Source: an uncultured beta proteobacterium (GTDB lineage Bacteria; Pseudomonadota; Gammaproteobacteria; Burkholderiales; Burkholderiaceae_B). From it: a stretch of DNA of 35,977 nt. Made by a program: the position numbers and the translations under genes. Below, piece after piece: positions 1 through 8,498 of this stretch. How positions within the stretch are numbered: position 1 is the first letter of the stretch; each line of letters opens with the position of its first letter. A model generated the notes under the pieces. It was not told where the DNA came from. It saw only the letters and a list, made by a program, of their open reading frames with translations, and searched no databases. Location: the NCBI GenBank assembly GCA_903821335.1, contig CAIJKV010000090.1, forward strand, positions 1 through 35,977, read 5' to 3'.

Positions 1-873
1 AAAGAGGGTCAGGGCATCGACCTTGTCAAACGAATAAGGTTTTCCGCAAAACTCGCAGGCGACGTCTATTTTTCCTTGCTCCTGCAAAATGTCGTCGACC
101 TCGGCCCGGCCCAGCATGCGCAGCATATCGGCGACACGATCATGGGTGCACGAACACTTCCAGGTGACGGGACGTGGCTCGAAGGCCAGCAGGGTCTCTT
201 CCCAAAAAAGTCGGTGCACCAAGGTGTTTTGGTCCGTTTCCAGCAACTCGTCGTGTTTGAGGGTCTCCGCGAGATGGCACGCCCGGTCCCAGGACTCCTG
301 GGCTGCCGATTCCTGAGCTGAGTCGATACCGCCCTGGACTGGCAGACGCTGCAACAGCACACCCGCGCAATACGTGCGGTCGGCGGCAAGCCAGATTCGC
401 GTGTGCAGTTGCTCGGATCGCAGCATATATTGCTCAAGTGCCTGGGCAACGCTGTCGCCCTCAAGGGGCACGACACCCTGGTAGGCCTGGCGTCCCGGCG
501 TGTCTTTGGGCGGATCGAGCACCACGATGAATTTGGCCGTGCCACCCGGGTTGACCAGTGTCTGCAGCGTGCCATCGTCTGGCACGGGCCGCTCGCGCAG
601 TTTGACGGTTGCGCGAATGCTGAGATTGGCCCGGCATTCAACCACCATGAGGGCAACTGCACCGTCACCCTGCAACTGCAGCAGCAGCGAGCCATCAAAT
701 TTAAGATTGGCGGCCATCAGGGTGGATGCCGCGACCAGTTCGCCCAGCAGGCTGGCAACGGCAGGTGGGTAGACGTGATGAGCCTGCGCCGCAGTCCAGG
801 CGTCGCCCAGGCGAACCGTTTCGATTCGGACGCTATGGTCCTCAAACAGGAATTTCTTGAGAGTATCGTGCAT
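1..873 (-). CDS. hslO: Hsp33 redox-regulated chaperone (C-terminus cut by window edge)
   Basis: Translating the minus strand from ATG at 873 gives about 291 residues that run off the left edge; the family is usually about 290-300 long, so only the last few residues are missing. The C-terminal zinc/redox switch is clear: CSC (C240, C242) and CEFC (C273, C276), separated by 30 residues, matching the Hsp33 pattern CXC-X27-32-CXXC. In the family these cysteines bind zinc when reduced; oxidative stress forms disulfides, releases zinc and turns on ATP-independent holdase activity in the cytoplasm. The gene lies 36 bases downstream of the carbonic-anhydrase-like gene on the same strand, so they may be co-transcribed. 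Identification is firm; whether the gene is intact beyond the window cannot be seen. Confidence 0.95.
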   Translation of the reverse strand, partial: MHDTLKKFLFEDHSVRIETVRLGDAWTAAQAHHVYPPAVASLLGELVAASTLMAANLKFDGSLLLQLQGDGAVALMVVECRANLSIRATVKLRERPVPDDGTLQTLVNPGGTAKFIVVLDPPKDTPGRQAYQGVVPLEGDSVAQALEQYMLRSEQLHTRIWLAADRTYCAGVLLQRLPVQGGIDSAQESAAQESWDRACHLAETLKHDELLETDQNTLVHRLFWEETLLAFEPRPVTWKCSCTHDRVADMLRMLGRAEVDDILQEQGKIDVACEFCGKPYSFDKVDALTLF

Positions 874-909
874 GACAGAATGTTAGCCGATGCGCACCCC
901 CGATGCTGC

Positions 910-1431
910 TTAGCCTATTTTTTTCAGCTTTTTTCGGTACATTTGCGCCCGGTCCACATAAACCTGGTTGTTATGACGGATATTGGCGATTTCTTCATCA
1001 GAAAGTGTGCGCACGATCTTGCCCACGCCGATGACCAGGCTTGCGTCAGGAATCTCGCGGCCTTCGGTGATGATCGCGCCCGCGCCGATCAGGCAGTTTT
1101 TACCGATCCGGACATTGTTCAGCACGATGGCCTGCATGCCGATCAGCGAACCCGAGCCGATCGTGCAGCCGTGCAGCATGGCCTGGTGGCCGACCGTGAC
1201 ATGTTCGCCGATCACCAGTGGCGTGTCTTCGTCCACGTGCAACACGCTGCCTTCCTGGATGTTGCTGTTCTTGCCAATGTGGATGCGCGTGTTGTCGCCA
1301 CGGATGCTGACGTTGGCCCATACGCTGGCGCCTGCTTCGATTACCACCTCGCCGATGATGTCAGCGGATTCAAAAATAAACGCGGTTGGGTCGATTTGTG
1401 GAGCGATGTCGCCAAGCTGATAAATTGCCAT
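910..1431 (-). CDS. Gamma-carbonic-anhydrase-like left-handed beta-helix protein (YrdA/PaaY type)
   Basis: The protein has 173 residues, the usual length for small gamma-class carbonic anhydrase homologues. It shows the hexapeptide-repeat pattern of a left-handed beta-helix (for example IGKNSNI, IGSGSLIGMQAIV, IGKNCLIGAGAII). The three metal-binding histidines of the fold are present as H65 (VLHVDE), H82 and H87 (VGHQAMLHG). Family members form trimers with a metal at each subunit interface. Some hydrate CO2, while others (PaaY, CaiE) act as thioesterases or have no known activity, so the exact reaction cannot be assigned. The neighbouring acyl-CoA synthetase, 48 bases upstream on the same strand, is compatible with a PaaY-like thioesterase role, but this is inference. 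The start is the ATG at 1431. Confidence 0.9.
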   Translation of the reverse strand: MAIYQLGDIAPQIDPTAFIFESADIIGEVVIEAGASVWANVSIRGDNTRIHIGKNSNIQEGSVLHVDEDTPLVIGEHVTVGHQAMLHGCTIGSGSLIGMQAIVLNNVRIGKNCLIGAGAIITEGREIPDASLVIGVGKIVRTLSDEEIANIRHNNQVYVDRAQMYRKKLKKIG

Positions 1432-1479
1432 GATGTGTCACAAGTAAAAACTGTTGGTTGGACAGCGAAGGGGTGGAGT

Positions 1480-3159
1480 TTACTTTTCCGGCGCGTCTTT
1501 TGCGGGACTACTGAGGCGACCTACCTCAAGTTGCCTGAGTATTCGGCGCTGAATCTTGCCCGTGGTGGTCATGGGCAGCGATTCGATATATTCAATTTCC
1601 TTTGGATACTCGTATGAGGCCAGACGATCGCGCACATGTTCTTGCAGGGCGGCCGTTACCTGGTTCCGATCGCATTGGGCATACTCGGCGGTCAGCACCA
1701 CAAATGCTTTGACCAGCGCGCCGCGCTCAGGGTCGGGCTTGGGGACGACCGCCACATTGGCGACCGCGGCATGGTCGAGCAGGCAGTTTTCAATTTCGCC
1801 CGGGCCAATGCGGTAGCCAGAGGACTTGAACACATCATCTGCGCGGCCAGCGTACCAGTAGTACCCGTCTTCATCGACGCGGGCCAGATCACCCGTGCGG
1901 CACCAGTCGCCCGAGAATTTGTCCGCCGTACCTGACGCATTGCGCCAGTAGCCTGTGAACAGGATCGGATCGGGCTGGCCGTGGATGTCAAAACGATTGA
2001 GTGCGACTTCACCGATTTCACCAGGCCTGGTTGGGTTGCCATCCTCGTCGATGAGCCCGACCTGATGTCCCGGGTACGGTTTGCCCATGCTCCCTGGGCG
2101 TGCTGGCCATTTCTGGTGGGAATTGCCGACCAGGTAGTTCATTTCTGTCTGGCCAAACATCTCATTGGGCGTGAGGCCAAGCGCCTGCTCGCACCAGTCG
2201 AAGACGGTCTCACCGACACTTTCGCCAGCGCTCATGATGCAGCGCAGGGCGAGTTTGTAACGCTGGCGGGGTTCGGGCACCGCCTTCATCATCAGCTTGA
2301 GAGCCGTAGGAAAGAGAAACGTGTTAGTGACGCGATACCGTTCAAGGATTTCAAATGCCCGCTCGGGGCTAAACCGCCCACGCGTGCCGACGATAGGCTG
2401 ACCAAAATACAGCGTGGGCAAGAGAGCATCCATGAGTCCTCCGGTCCATGCCCAGTCCGCCGGGGACCAGAATACGTCACCAGGATGGGGAAACCAGTTC
2501 TGTGACGCGACAAAGCCCGGCAGATTGCCCATCAATACTGAATGTGGCAGCAAGGCGCCTTTTGGGGCCCCCGTTGTACCCGAGGTGTAGAGCAGGATGG
2601 CGGGGTCTGTGGCGCGTGTCGTGACCGGCTTGAACTGAGTGGATTGACGCGCAAGCAGGCGGCGCCAGGGCAGTACACGCTCGTCCTCGATGTCGATGCC
2701 TATCAGTTGTGACAGGTCGGGGCAGCGTGGCAGCGCAGCCAGCACGTTGGCAGCCGACCACTCGTCAAACACCACCACATGTGCTTGCGCATCACGCAAC
2801 CGTTGTTCAAGGGCTTCCGGACCGAAAAGGTTGGATAAGGGCAGCACCACGGCGCCAACGCTGTAGATGGCAATGTGGGCAACAATCGTTTCCGGCCGTT
2901 GCCCCAGGACGAGTGCGACACGGTCACCGCGCTGCACGCCCATCTTGGTCAGGCCGTTGGCAAGCTGATTGGCGGTCGAAGCGAGACGTTCGTAGGTCCA
3001 CACCTCGCGGCGACCCGTTTCATCCTCAAAAAAAAGGGCAATGCGACGCGCATCGGCGGAGCTGTTCGCCCAGCGATGGCAGCATTCGTCGCCAATATTG
3101 AAATGGGTTGGCACTAGCCAGTGAAACGAATCGTACAGCGACTTATATTGGTCCGACAT
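1480..3159 (-). CDS. AMP-forming acyl-CoA synthetase (medium-chain/acetyl type)
   Basis: This 559-residue ANL-superfamily enzyme activates a carboxylic acid to acyl-AMP and then to acyl-CoA in the cytoplasm. The phosphate-binding motif YTSGTTGAPKG is at 191-201. The adenylate-binding region includes GQTEMNYLVG. The hinge motif GRADDVFKSSGYRIGPGEIE lies in the C-terminal lid domain, and TTTGKIQRR carries the catalytic lysine K535. The SSGYRIGP stretch and overall length fit the medium-chain acyl-CoA/acetyl-CoA synthetase group rather than long-chain FadD, but the chain length used cannot be read from the sequence. The start is ATG 3159. An AGGG lies almost directly against the ATG, so the ribosome-binding site is unclear. 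The next upstream gene on this strand is the RDD protein, about 100 bases away. Confidence 0.9.
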   Translation of the reverse strand: MSDQYKSLYDSFHWLVPTHFNIGDECCHRWANSSADARRIALFFEDETGRREVWTYERLASTANQLANGLTKMGVQRGDRVALVLGQRPETIVAHIAIYSVGAVVLPLSNLFGPEALEQRLRDAQAHVVVFDEWSAANVLAALPRCPDLSQLIGIDIEDERVLPWRRLLARQSTQFKPVTTRATDPAILLYTSGTTGAPKGALLPHSVLMGNLPGFVASQNWFPHPGDVFWSPADWAWTGGLMDALLPTLYFGQPIVGTRGRFSPERAFEILERYRVTNTFLFPTALKLMMKAVPEPRQRYKLALRCIMSAGESVGETVFDWCEQALGLTPNEMFGQTEMNYLVGNSHQKWPARPGSMGKPYPGHQVGLIDEDGNPTRPGEIGEVALNRFDIHGQPDPILFTGYWRNASGTADKFSGDWCRTGDLARVDEDGYYWYAGRADDVFKSSGYRIGPGEIENCLLDHAAVANVAVVPKPDPERGALVKAFVVLTAEYAQCDRNQVTAALQEHVRDRLASYEYPKEIEYIESLPMTTTGKIQRRILRQLEVGRLSSPAKDAPEK

Positions 3160-3260
3160 ACCCTGGCCGTTGACTCAGCTTTGCAATCCCTAAGCATGGC
3201 GTAGACAGCGCTTGAGCGCAACCTACAGTTGTGCCTACGCACACTAACTCAGGGTTTTCA

Positions 3261-3797
3261 CTACTTTAATTGCGTCGCAGGCGTGCCGACAAGTCGGGTG
3301 CCAGCCAGGCGATCGTGCCAGAACTGCCCATTTGGCGTCAGCCAGGTCGGTACGAACACGGTAAAAGGTGCCAGGACGATCAACATCAGGATGGAGGGCC
3401 ACTGGACAACTTCCGAGGCACCCCAGACGGCGGCAGCGCCGATGAGGGGCACAAGCCACATGCAGACGTAGCGTATGAGTAGCTGAGGATAGGTAGGGCG
3501 ATCGCCGCGGACACTGACTAGCCGGATGTTCCAGGCCTTCATGGGGAGAGTCTGGCCACCGAGACGCCAGCACAGTAAAAAATACATACCGATTGCCAGA
3601 AACAGCCAGACTTGCCGGGTATGCCGTAGCGTCAGTCCGTGCTTGCTTTGGGTCAGTGTGTCAAAAACGTAGCCAGCGATGAAAACGACCGCAAATAACA
3701 GGACGCCTTCATACATCATTGATGCAAAACGTCGCGCCCGCGGAGGGGCGGGCGCGTTTTCCAGCGGACGGAGTGTATGCACAGAGGTTGTATTCAT
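3261..3797 (-). CDS. RDD-family integral membrane protein
   Basis: The protein has 178 residues. A short proline/alanine-rich cytoplasmic N-terminus (about residues 1-25) is followed by the RDD-type opening RRFASMMYEG, where the usual aspartate is replaced by glutamate. Hydrophobic segments occur at about 28-46, 62-78 and 105-150. The mid-protein motif GGQTLPMKAWNIRLV and the closing FWHDRLAGTRLV are characteristic of RDD proteins. The family is widespread; some members have been linked to Na+/H+ antiport, but most have no proven function. It is monocistronic or paired with the small gene upstream (37 bases apart). Confidence 0.88.
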   Translation of the reverse strand: MNTTSVHTLRPLENAPAPPRARRFASMMYEGVLLFAVVFIAGYVFDTLTQSKHGLTLRHTRQVWLFLAIGMYFLLCWRLGGQTLPMKAWNIRLVSVRGDRPTYPQLLIRYVCMWLVPLIGAAAVWGASEVVQWPSILMLIVLAPFTVFVPTWLTPNGQFWHDRLAGTRLVGTPATQLK

Positions 3798-3834
3798 TGC
3801 GAGATATTATCCCGCACTTACCGACCCCTGTGGG

Positions 3835-4023
3835 TTACATCATGTCGTGATTCATGGTTGTTGCACGAATCGACTTGGCGAAGCCGACAACTTTCTTTGC
3901 GAAATGCGCAAGAGCTACCAGCGGATGGGGCTGGTACTGATCTTCCATGGCTTGAGCAAGCAAGTCGCGCTCAAGGGAGTCGGTCAGGCGGCTGGATGAG
4001 CTGAGTTCGATAGTGTGTTGCAT
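3835..4023 (-). CDS. Small protein of unknown function (62 aa)
   Basis: I do not recognise a family. The predicted 62-residue product has a polar N-terminus with a serine run (SSSSR) and an acidic middle (ERDLLAQAMED). A short amphipathic basic helix follows (LAHFAKKVVGFAKSIR), with no transmembrane segment and no cysteine. I consider it a real gene because the ATG at 4023 has an AGGA ribosome-binding site about 8 bases upstream and a near-consensus sigma70 promoter with paired operator-like palindromes lies just upstream (4044-4084). The basic amphipathic C-terminal half could bind nucleic acid or a membrane surface; this is a guess from composition only. Confidence 0.6.
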   Translation of the reverse strand: MQHTIELSSSSRLTDSLERDLLAQAMEDQYQPHPLVALAHFAKKVVGFAKSIRATTMNHDMM

Positions 4024-4043
4024 GATGTATTCCTGTGCTGGTA

Positions 4044-4084
4044 AGGGATAACCCTATTGTAGGGAAAACCCTTGAGCATTGCAA
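4044..4084 (-). promoter_or_regulatory. Sigma70-like promoter with two AGGG-N4-CCCT operator-like boxes
   Basis: On the minus strand, TTGCAA (4079-4084) and TACAAT (4056-4061) are separated by exactly 17 bases, a near-ideal -35/-10 pair. Two palindromes with identical arms flank the -10: AGGGATAACCCT at 4044-4055 and AGGGAAAACCCT at 4061-4072 (plus-strand reading). Their centres are 17 bases apart. One box covers the downstream half of the spacer; the other covers the expected transcription start. This is the layout expected for a repressor site. Transcription would start about 25 bases before the ATG of the 62-residue gene. Confidence 0.6.
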
Positions 4085-4143
4085 AGGAATATTGTGCGAC
4101 GCATCAATAAACTAATTTTGTTGCATTGCGGCAACACAACCCG

Positions 4144-5718
4144 CTAGCTCCTGTAGCTGTCGGCCACCACTTCGAAGTTAAACAGTCTGCAATCGAGCGC
4201 ACCGTTGTAGAGCGGTGTGCGTCGATTTGCCTTCAGGCGCAGGTGTTTGGGCAGATCATGGTCAGACGTGATGATATTGACCTGCCAGCCTGAAAATTCT
4301 TTTTTCAGGTTCGAGGACCACTCTCGCCAAAAGGCGATGTCTGCCTCTTCCAGACGCTCGCCATAGGGTGGATTGGTGACGATCCATCCCGTCGCCGCGG
4401 GTGCCACGGCGTCACGGGCGTCGCCGAGTTCGAACTGAATCGTATCCTCGGTCAGGTGGGCACGTTCGGCGTTGCTGCGTGCAGATTCGATGGCTTGCGG
4501 GTCGGCATCGATGCCCACCAGTGGTGACTGAAGCTCGGGCAAAATGCGGGCACGTGCATCTTCTTTCAGATCTTCCCAGCGCCGGGCGTCATGATCGCGC
4601 AGGCGTTCAAAGCCAAACGGACGTGTGATGCCTGGTGGCACACCGAGCGCGATCCAGGCCGCCTCGATCAGGATCGTGCCGCTTCCACAGAAAGGGTCCA
4701 GGAGCGCGCCGGTTGGATCCCAGTCGGACAGCGCCAGCATTCCGGCAGCGAGGTTTTCGCGCAACGGGGCATCTCCCTTGTCCAGGCGCCAACCGCGCTT
4801 GAACAGAGATTCACCGGATGTGTCGAGGTACATGGTGGCCGTATCGGCCGACAGGAACAGGTGCACCCGCGCGTCGGGGCGTACCGTATCGATCGACGGA
4901 CGTTCACCTTCCAATTCACGCAGCCGGTCACAGATACCGTCCTTGGCGCGCAGGTTGCAGTACTGCAGGCTTTGCATGGGGCTTCTGACGGCCGAGGTAT
5001 CGACCCTGAGGGTATGTTCGGCACCAAACCAGCGCTCCCAGCCTATGCTTTGGGCCAGTTCCAGGACATCATCCTCGCGCTGAACCGGGGCCTGTCCGAC
5101 GCGCACCAGGATCCGCGTCGCCAGACGTGAATACAGGTTGGCGCGCTGCACACCCCACCAGTCAGCCATGAAGTGGCAGCCAGCCCGTGTCGGGTTGACC
5201 TGTTCATAGCCCAGCGCGTTGAGTTCGGCGGCAAGTGCTGCTTCCAGTCCAACCGGGCAGGGGGCGAAGATGTGGAAGGTTTCGGTATCGTCGAACGCGT
5301 GCGCAACCCGGACAAGTCTCTCTTGGGGCGCGGCGGGGGCGTTGTCGCGCGGCGTGCGATGCCTGTCGCCGTCATGCTGCGTGGAGTGTTGCCCGGTGTG
5401 CTGCTCGGATTGCTGTGCGGTGTGCGCTGTGATGTGCCGCTTGGGCTGAACCCCTTTTGACGATGCAGGTCGACTGCTGGGGCGACGCGCCACCGACCAG
5501 TCGCTTGCGCGCTCAGGTGGGCTGGCCTGGGCCAACTCGGGGTTCAGTCGTTCAGCCTGACGTGCAAGCTGTTCCTTACCGCGGTTCAGGTGCGCGACCT
5601 GTCGCGCGCGCGCGCCGATGCGTGTGCGTGCAGGCTCTTCTTTGCCAGGTGTCCTGGCGCCGGGTTTGGCGCGACCTTTGATCGTCAGGGTCTTGCGACC
5701 CGAATCCTGCTCAGACAT
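4144..5718 (-). CDS. rlmL: THUMP-domain 23S rRNA guanine-N2 methyltransferase, RlmL-like
   Basis: The protein has 524 residues. Residues 1-140 are low-complexity, basic and rich in Gln/His/Thr/Pro. The folded part starts near 145: a THUMP-type RNA-binding region to about 300, then a class I SAM-dependent methyltransferase with DPFCGSGT (341-348), VGIDADP (401-407) and the catalytic motif NPPYGERL (449-456), typical of N2-guanine methyltransferases. In E. coli, RlmL is the N-terminal half of a 702-residue fusion with RlmK that makes m2G2445 and m7G2069. Here only the RlmL half is present, as in many other bacteria, so the second activity must be elsewhere or absent. The symbol rests on family resemblance. 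The gene starts 9 bases after the hemJ stop, suggesting co-transcription. Confidence 0.85.
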   Translation of the reverse strand: MSEQDSGRKTLTIKGRAKPGARTPGKEEPARTRIGARARQVAHLNRGKEQLARQAERLNPELAQASPPERASDWSVARRPSSRPASSKGVQPKRHITAHTAQQSEQHTGQHSTQHDGDRHRTPRDNAPAAPQERLVRVAHAFDDTETFHIFAPCPVGLEAALAAELNALGYEQVNPTRAGCHFMADWWGVQRANLYSRLATRILVRVGQAPVQREDDVLELAQSIGWERWFGAEHTLRVDTSAVRSPMQSLQYCNLRAKDGICDRLRELEGERPSIDTVRPDARVHLFLSADTATMYLDTSGESLFKRGWRLDKGDAPLRENLAAGMLALSDWDPTGALLDPFCGSGTILIEAAWIALGVPPGITRPFGFERLRDHDARRWEDLKEDARARILPELQSPLVGIDADPQAIESARSNAERAHLTEDTIQFELGDARDAVAPAATGWIVTNPPYGERLEEADIAFWREWSSNLKKEFSGWQVNIITSDHDLPKHLRLKANRRTPLYNGALDCRLFNFEVVADSYRS

Positions 5719-5727
5719 GCAACCTCA

Positions 5728-6150
5728 TCAAAAAGGCTTGATCACGACCAGTGCCGTCACTGCAAGCAGCAACACCACCGGGATTTCGTTGAACCAGCGA
5801 TAAAAAACATGTGAGTGCCGGTTGGCACCTTTTTCGAACTTGCGCAGCATGACCCAGCAAGCGTGGTGATAGCCGATCGTGAAAACCACCAAGGCCAGCT
5901 TAACGTGCATCCAGCCATTTCCCGGACCCATGCCGATGCCATAGTAGATGTACAGGTACAGGCCGAGCGCAACGGCAGGCACTGCGATGATGGTCATGAA
6001 CCTGAACAGGCGCCACGACATGCCCAGCAGTACTTTGAACACGGCCGGATCTTTCTCGGCCGCCATGTTCACAAAGATACGCGGCAGGTAGAACAGACCC
6101 GCGAACCACGACGCGATCAGTACGATATGAAAAACCTTTATCCAGAGCAT
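5728..6150 (-). CDS. hemJ: HemJ-type protoporphyrinogen IX oxidase (CopD-like membrane protein)
   Basis: The protein has 140 residues and four likely membrane helices. It opens with the family signature MLWIKVFHIVLIASWFAGLFYLP, given here as MLWIKVFHI (1-9) followed by SWFAGLFYLPRIF, including the conserved histidine H8. A second conserved block, GYHHACWVMLRKFEKG, carries histidines and the conserved R/K-rich loop. HemJ oxidises protoporphyrinogen IX to protoporphyrin IX in heme synthesis at the inner membrane, replacing HemG or HemY. Length and start match this family closely. It sits 6 bases after the proA stop and 9 bases before rlmL, so proA-hemJ-rlmL are probably one transcript. Confidence 0.85.
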   Translation of the reverse strand: MLWIKVFHIVLIASWFAGLFYLPRIFVNMAAEKDPAVFKVLLGMSWRLFRFMTIIAVPAVALGLYLYIYYGIGMGPGNGWMHVKLALVVFTIGYHHACWVMLRKFEKGANRHSHVFYRWFNEIPVVLLLAVTALVVIKPF

Positions 6151-6156
6151 CTGTTG

Positions 6157-7416
6157 CTATCCTCGAGTTTGACCATTGCCTTGTAATACCCATTTTAGTG
6201 TCGTCAGGCCTTCAAGGCCTACCGGTCCGCGCGCATGCAGACGATTGGTTGAAATGCCGATCTCGGCACCCAGTCCATATTCGTAACCGTCCGCAAAGCA
6301 GGTTGGCAGGTTGACATACACCGAACTCGAATCCACCTCGCGCTGAAAGCGTGCCGCTGCAGCAATATCTTGCGTGACGATCGCGTCAGTATGCCCCGAA
6401 CCCCAGCGTTCGATATGTGCAATCGCGTCGGTGATCGAATCTACGATACGTATGGCCAGGATCGGGCCCAGGTATTCCGTTCCCCAGTCTTCATCCGAGG
6501 CCGGTTCGACCTGTGGCACCAGCGCCTGCGTGCTTGCGCAACCCCTGAGCGTGACACCATGCTTGTGAAACGCCACCGCCAGTCCGGGCAGCACCTGAGC
6601 GGCCACGTCGCGGTGCACAAGCAAGGTTTCCATGGCGCCGCAGACGCCATACCGGAACGTTTTGGCGTTAAATGCGATACGCGTCGCCTGTTCAAGGTCG
6701 GCGTGGTCGTCGATGTAGACGTGGCAGTTGCCGTCCAGATGCTTGATCATCGGCACACGGGCGTCGGCGGCCAGTCGGCTGACAAGGCTCTTTCCGCCTC
6801 GGGGGATGATGACGTCGATGTGTTCAGTCATTGTGATCAGTTCGCCAACCGCCGCGCGGTCGGGCGTGTCGATGACCTGCACGGCGCAGGCGGGCAGCCC
6901 TGCTGCAGCCAACCCTTGCTGCACGATACGGCCGAGCGCCAGGTTGGAGTGCAGTGCTTCGCTTCCGCCACGCAAGATCGCGGCGTTGCCTGACTTCAGG
7001 CAAAGGGCTGCCGCATCGATCGTGACGTTGGGGCGAGACTCATAAATAATGCCAATGACCCCCAGCGGCACCCGCATCTGGGCAACTTGCATGCCATTGG
7101 GGCGCACGGTGGTCGCGGTCAGACTGCCCACCGGGTCGGGCATGGCGGCAATCTGGCGCAGACCTTCGACCATCAGGTCCATCGCGCGGTCGGACAGCGT
7201 CAGGCGGTCGAGCAGGGCGGGCTCGATATGCCGTGCGCGCGCGGCCTCAAGGTCACGTTGGTTGGCAGCCTGTAGTGTCGTGCGTTGCTCGGAAAGCGCT
7301 TGCGCCATGGCGATCAGTGCCTGGGCTTTCTGCGCGCCGCTTGCACGCAGCATCGCACGCGAGGCCTGGCGTGCCTGTCGCCCGATTTCGAGCATGGAAT
7401 CGTGTAGAGAAGTCAT
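6157..7416 (-). CDS. proA: Glutamate-5-semialdehyde dehydrogenase (gamma-glutamyl phosphate reductase)
   Basis: This 419-residue aldehyde-dehydrogenase-fold enzyme catalyses the NADPH-dependent reduction of gamma-glutamyl phosphate to glutamate semialdehyde, the second step of proline synthesis. Visible family motifs are [16 protein letters not shown] (117-132), LRGGSEA (148-154), PRGGKSLV (205-212), and [17 protein letters not shown] with the catalytic cysteine C259. Its length equals the E. coli enzyme within a few residues. A GCAGGG stretch precedes the ATG at 7416 by 6 bases. It follows holA by 29 bases, in the conserved betaproteobacterial order leuS-lptE-holA-proA; proB is not in this window. 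Confidence 0.97.
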   Translation of the reverse strand: MTSLHDSMLEIGRQARQASRAMLRASGAQKAQALIAMAQALSEQRTTLQAANQRDLEAARARHIEPALLDRLTLSDRAMDLMVEGLRQIAAMPDPVGSLTATTVRPNGMQVAQMRVPLGVIGIIYESRPNVTIDAAALCLKSGNAAILRGGSEALHSNLALGRIVQQGLAAAGLPACAVQVIDTPDRAAVGELITMTEHIDVIIPRGGKSLVSRLAADARVPMIKHLDGNCHVYIDDHADLEQATRIAFNAKTFRYGVCGAMETLLVHRDVAAQVLPGLAVAFHKHGVTLRGCASTQALVPQVEPASDEDWGTEYLGPILAIRIVDSITDAIAHIERWGSGHTDAIVTQDIAAAARFQREVDSSSVYVNLPTCFADGYEYGLGAEIGISTNRLHARGPVGLEGLTTLKWVLQGNGQTRG

Positions 7417-7445
7417 TCAGTACCCTGCAAATTCCTGAAAAATAA

Positions 7446-8495
7446 TCAGCGAGCCGAAGTCACGGCTACGCGCATTGCCAGCCTGGACATTTCTTCCCAG
7501 GGGTCTTGCAGTTTGCCAGACACGTTCAAGCCCTTGATGAGTCGGTCTACGTCGTGGGCGTGCTGCACGGCCAGTGCCCAACCGCGTGCTGGCACCCGGA
7601 CGATTGCCTGTCGCGCCAGCCGTTCATGCTGACCGAAGATGCGTAGTGAGCGTAGCATGGTCGACATGTCCTGTCCTGAGGCAGTGCCCTGCACCACGCG
7701 TGCGAGTGTGCGGATTTCTTCGCCGATCGCCCACAATACCAGGACGAGTGCTTCACCCTCGGCCTTCAGGCCGGCCATGATACGCAACATACGCGGCACG
7801 TCGCCCGCCAGCATGGCGTCACGCAAGCCAAAGACATCGTAGCGGGCCACGTTCATCACCGCTTGTTCGACATCGGACGCCACCAGCAGACCGGGCTCAA
7901 ATAACAGCCCCAGCTTCATGATTTCCTGGTGGGCCGCAAGCAGGTTGCCCTCGACCTTGTCGGCCAGCCATTGCAAGGTGGCCGGGTCGGCCTGTTGAGA
8001 CTGACGTGCCAGGCGCCGCGCAATCCAGTCCGGCAACTGGCCGCGTTCAATGCTGGGTAAATCAAGTGTGGTTCCGGCACCAAGCAGCGTGACTGCCCAT
8101 TTGCTTTCCCGCGCGGCCCGATCGAGCCGGGGCAGCGACACGATGGTCAGCGCCTCGGGGTCAGTGACCCCTTTGCAGCGTCCGGCCAGGGCGATCAGGG
8201 CTTCGGCACCCTGTTTGCCTGGCTTGCCCGTGGGAATGGATATTTCGAGCAACTGCTTGTCACCGAACAGCGACCCGCTTTGGGTGGCCATGCCGAGCGT
8301 GCTCCAGTCGCTGCGCGCGTCCATGACAAACGACGAACGTTCAAGATAACCGGCCGATTTCACCACGACACGCAGTGCATCGGCCGCCTCAATCGTCAGG
8401 AGCGGGTCGTCGCCCGTGATGACATAGAGGGCCGCCAGGCTGGCGCCCGGACGTCCGAGGTTCTGGATCAGTTGGTCCGCGTCCACCGGGATCAT
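7446..8495 (-). CDS. holA: DNA polymerase III delta subunit
   Basis: The protein has 349 residues, the usual size of HolA. The N-terminus contains the family opening LYVITGDDPLLTIEAAD, and the middle contains DWIARRLARQ and the delta-subunit stretch VEGNLLAAHQEIMKLGLL (18 residues). The delta subunit is part of the clamp-loader and opens the beta sliding clamp. The region QLLEISIPTGKPGK matches the beta-clamp-opening segment. The start at 8495 lies 3 bases after the lptE stop, so the two are almost certainly translated from the same message. Such lptE-holA adjacency is common across proteobacteria and supports both assignments. Confidence 0.95.
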   Translation of the reverse strand: MIPVDADQLIQNLGRPGASLAALYVITGDDPLLTIEAADALRVVVKSAGYLERSSFVMDARSDWSTLGMATQSGSLFGDKQLLEISIPTGKPGKQGAEALIALAGRCKGVTDPEALTIVSLPRLDRAARESKWAVTLLGAGTTLDLPSIERGQLPDWIARRLARQSQQADPATLQWLADKVEGNLLAAHQEIMKLGLLFEPGLLVASDVEQAVMNVARYDVFGLRDAMLAGDVPRMLRIMAGLKAEGEALVLVLWAIGEEIRTLARVVQGTASGQDMSTMLRSLRIFGQHERLARQAIVRVPARGWALAVQHAHDVDRLIKGLNVSGKLQDPWEEMSRLAMRVAVTSAR

Positions 8496-8498
8496 CCC

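Noticed and set aside
403-1617. Long plus-strand open frame of 404 codons opposite hslO and the carbonic-anhydrase-like gene
   Set aside because: It is antisense to two well-supported genes, has no family resemblance, and its openness follows from the codon bias of the real minus-strand genes.
3730-3765. GC-rich inverted repeat near CGCCCGCGGAGGGGCGGGCG as a terminator
   Set aside because: It lies inside the N-terminal coding part of the RDD protein and encodes its Pro/Ala-rich leader.
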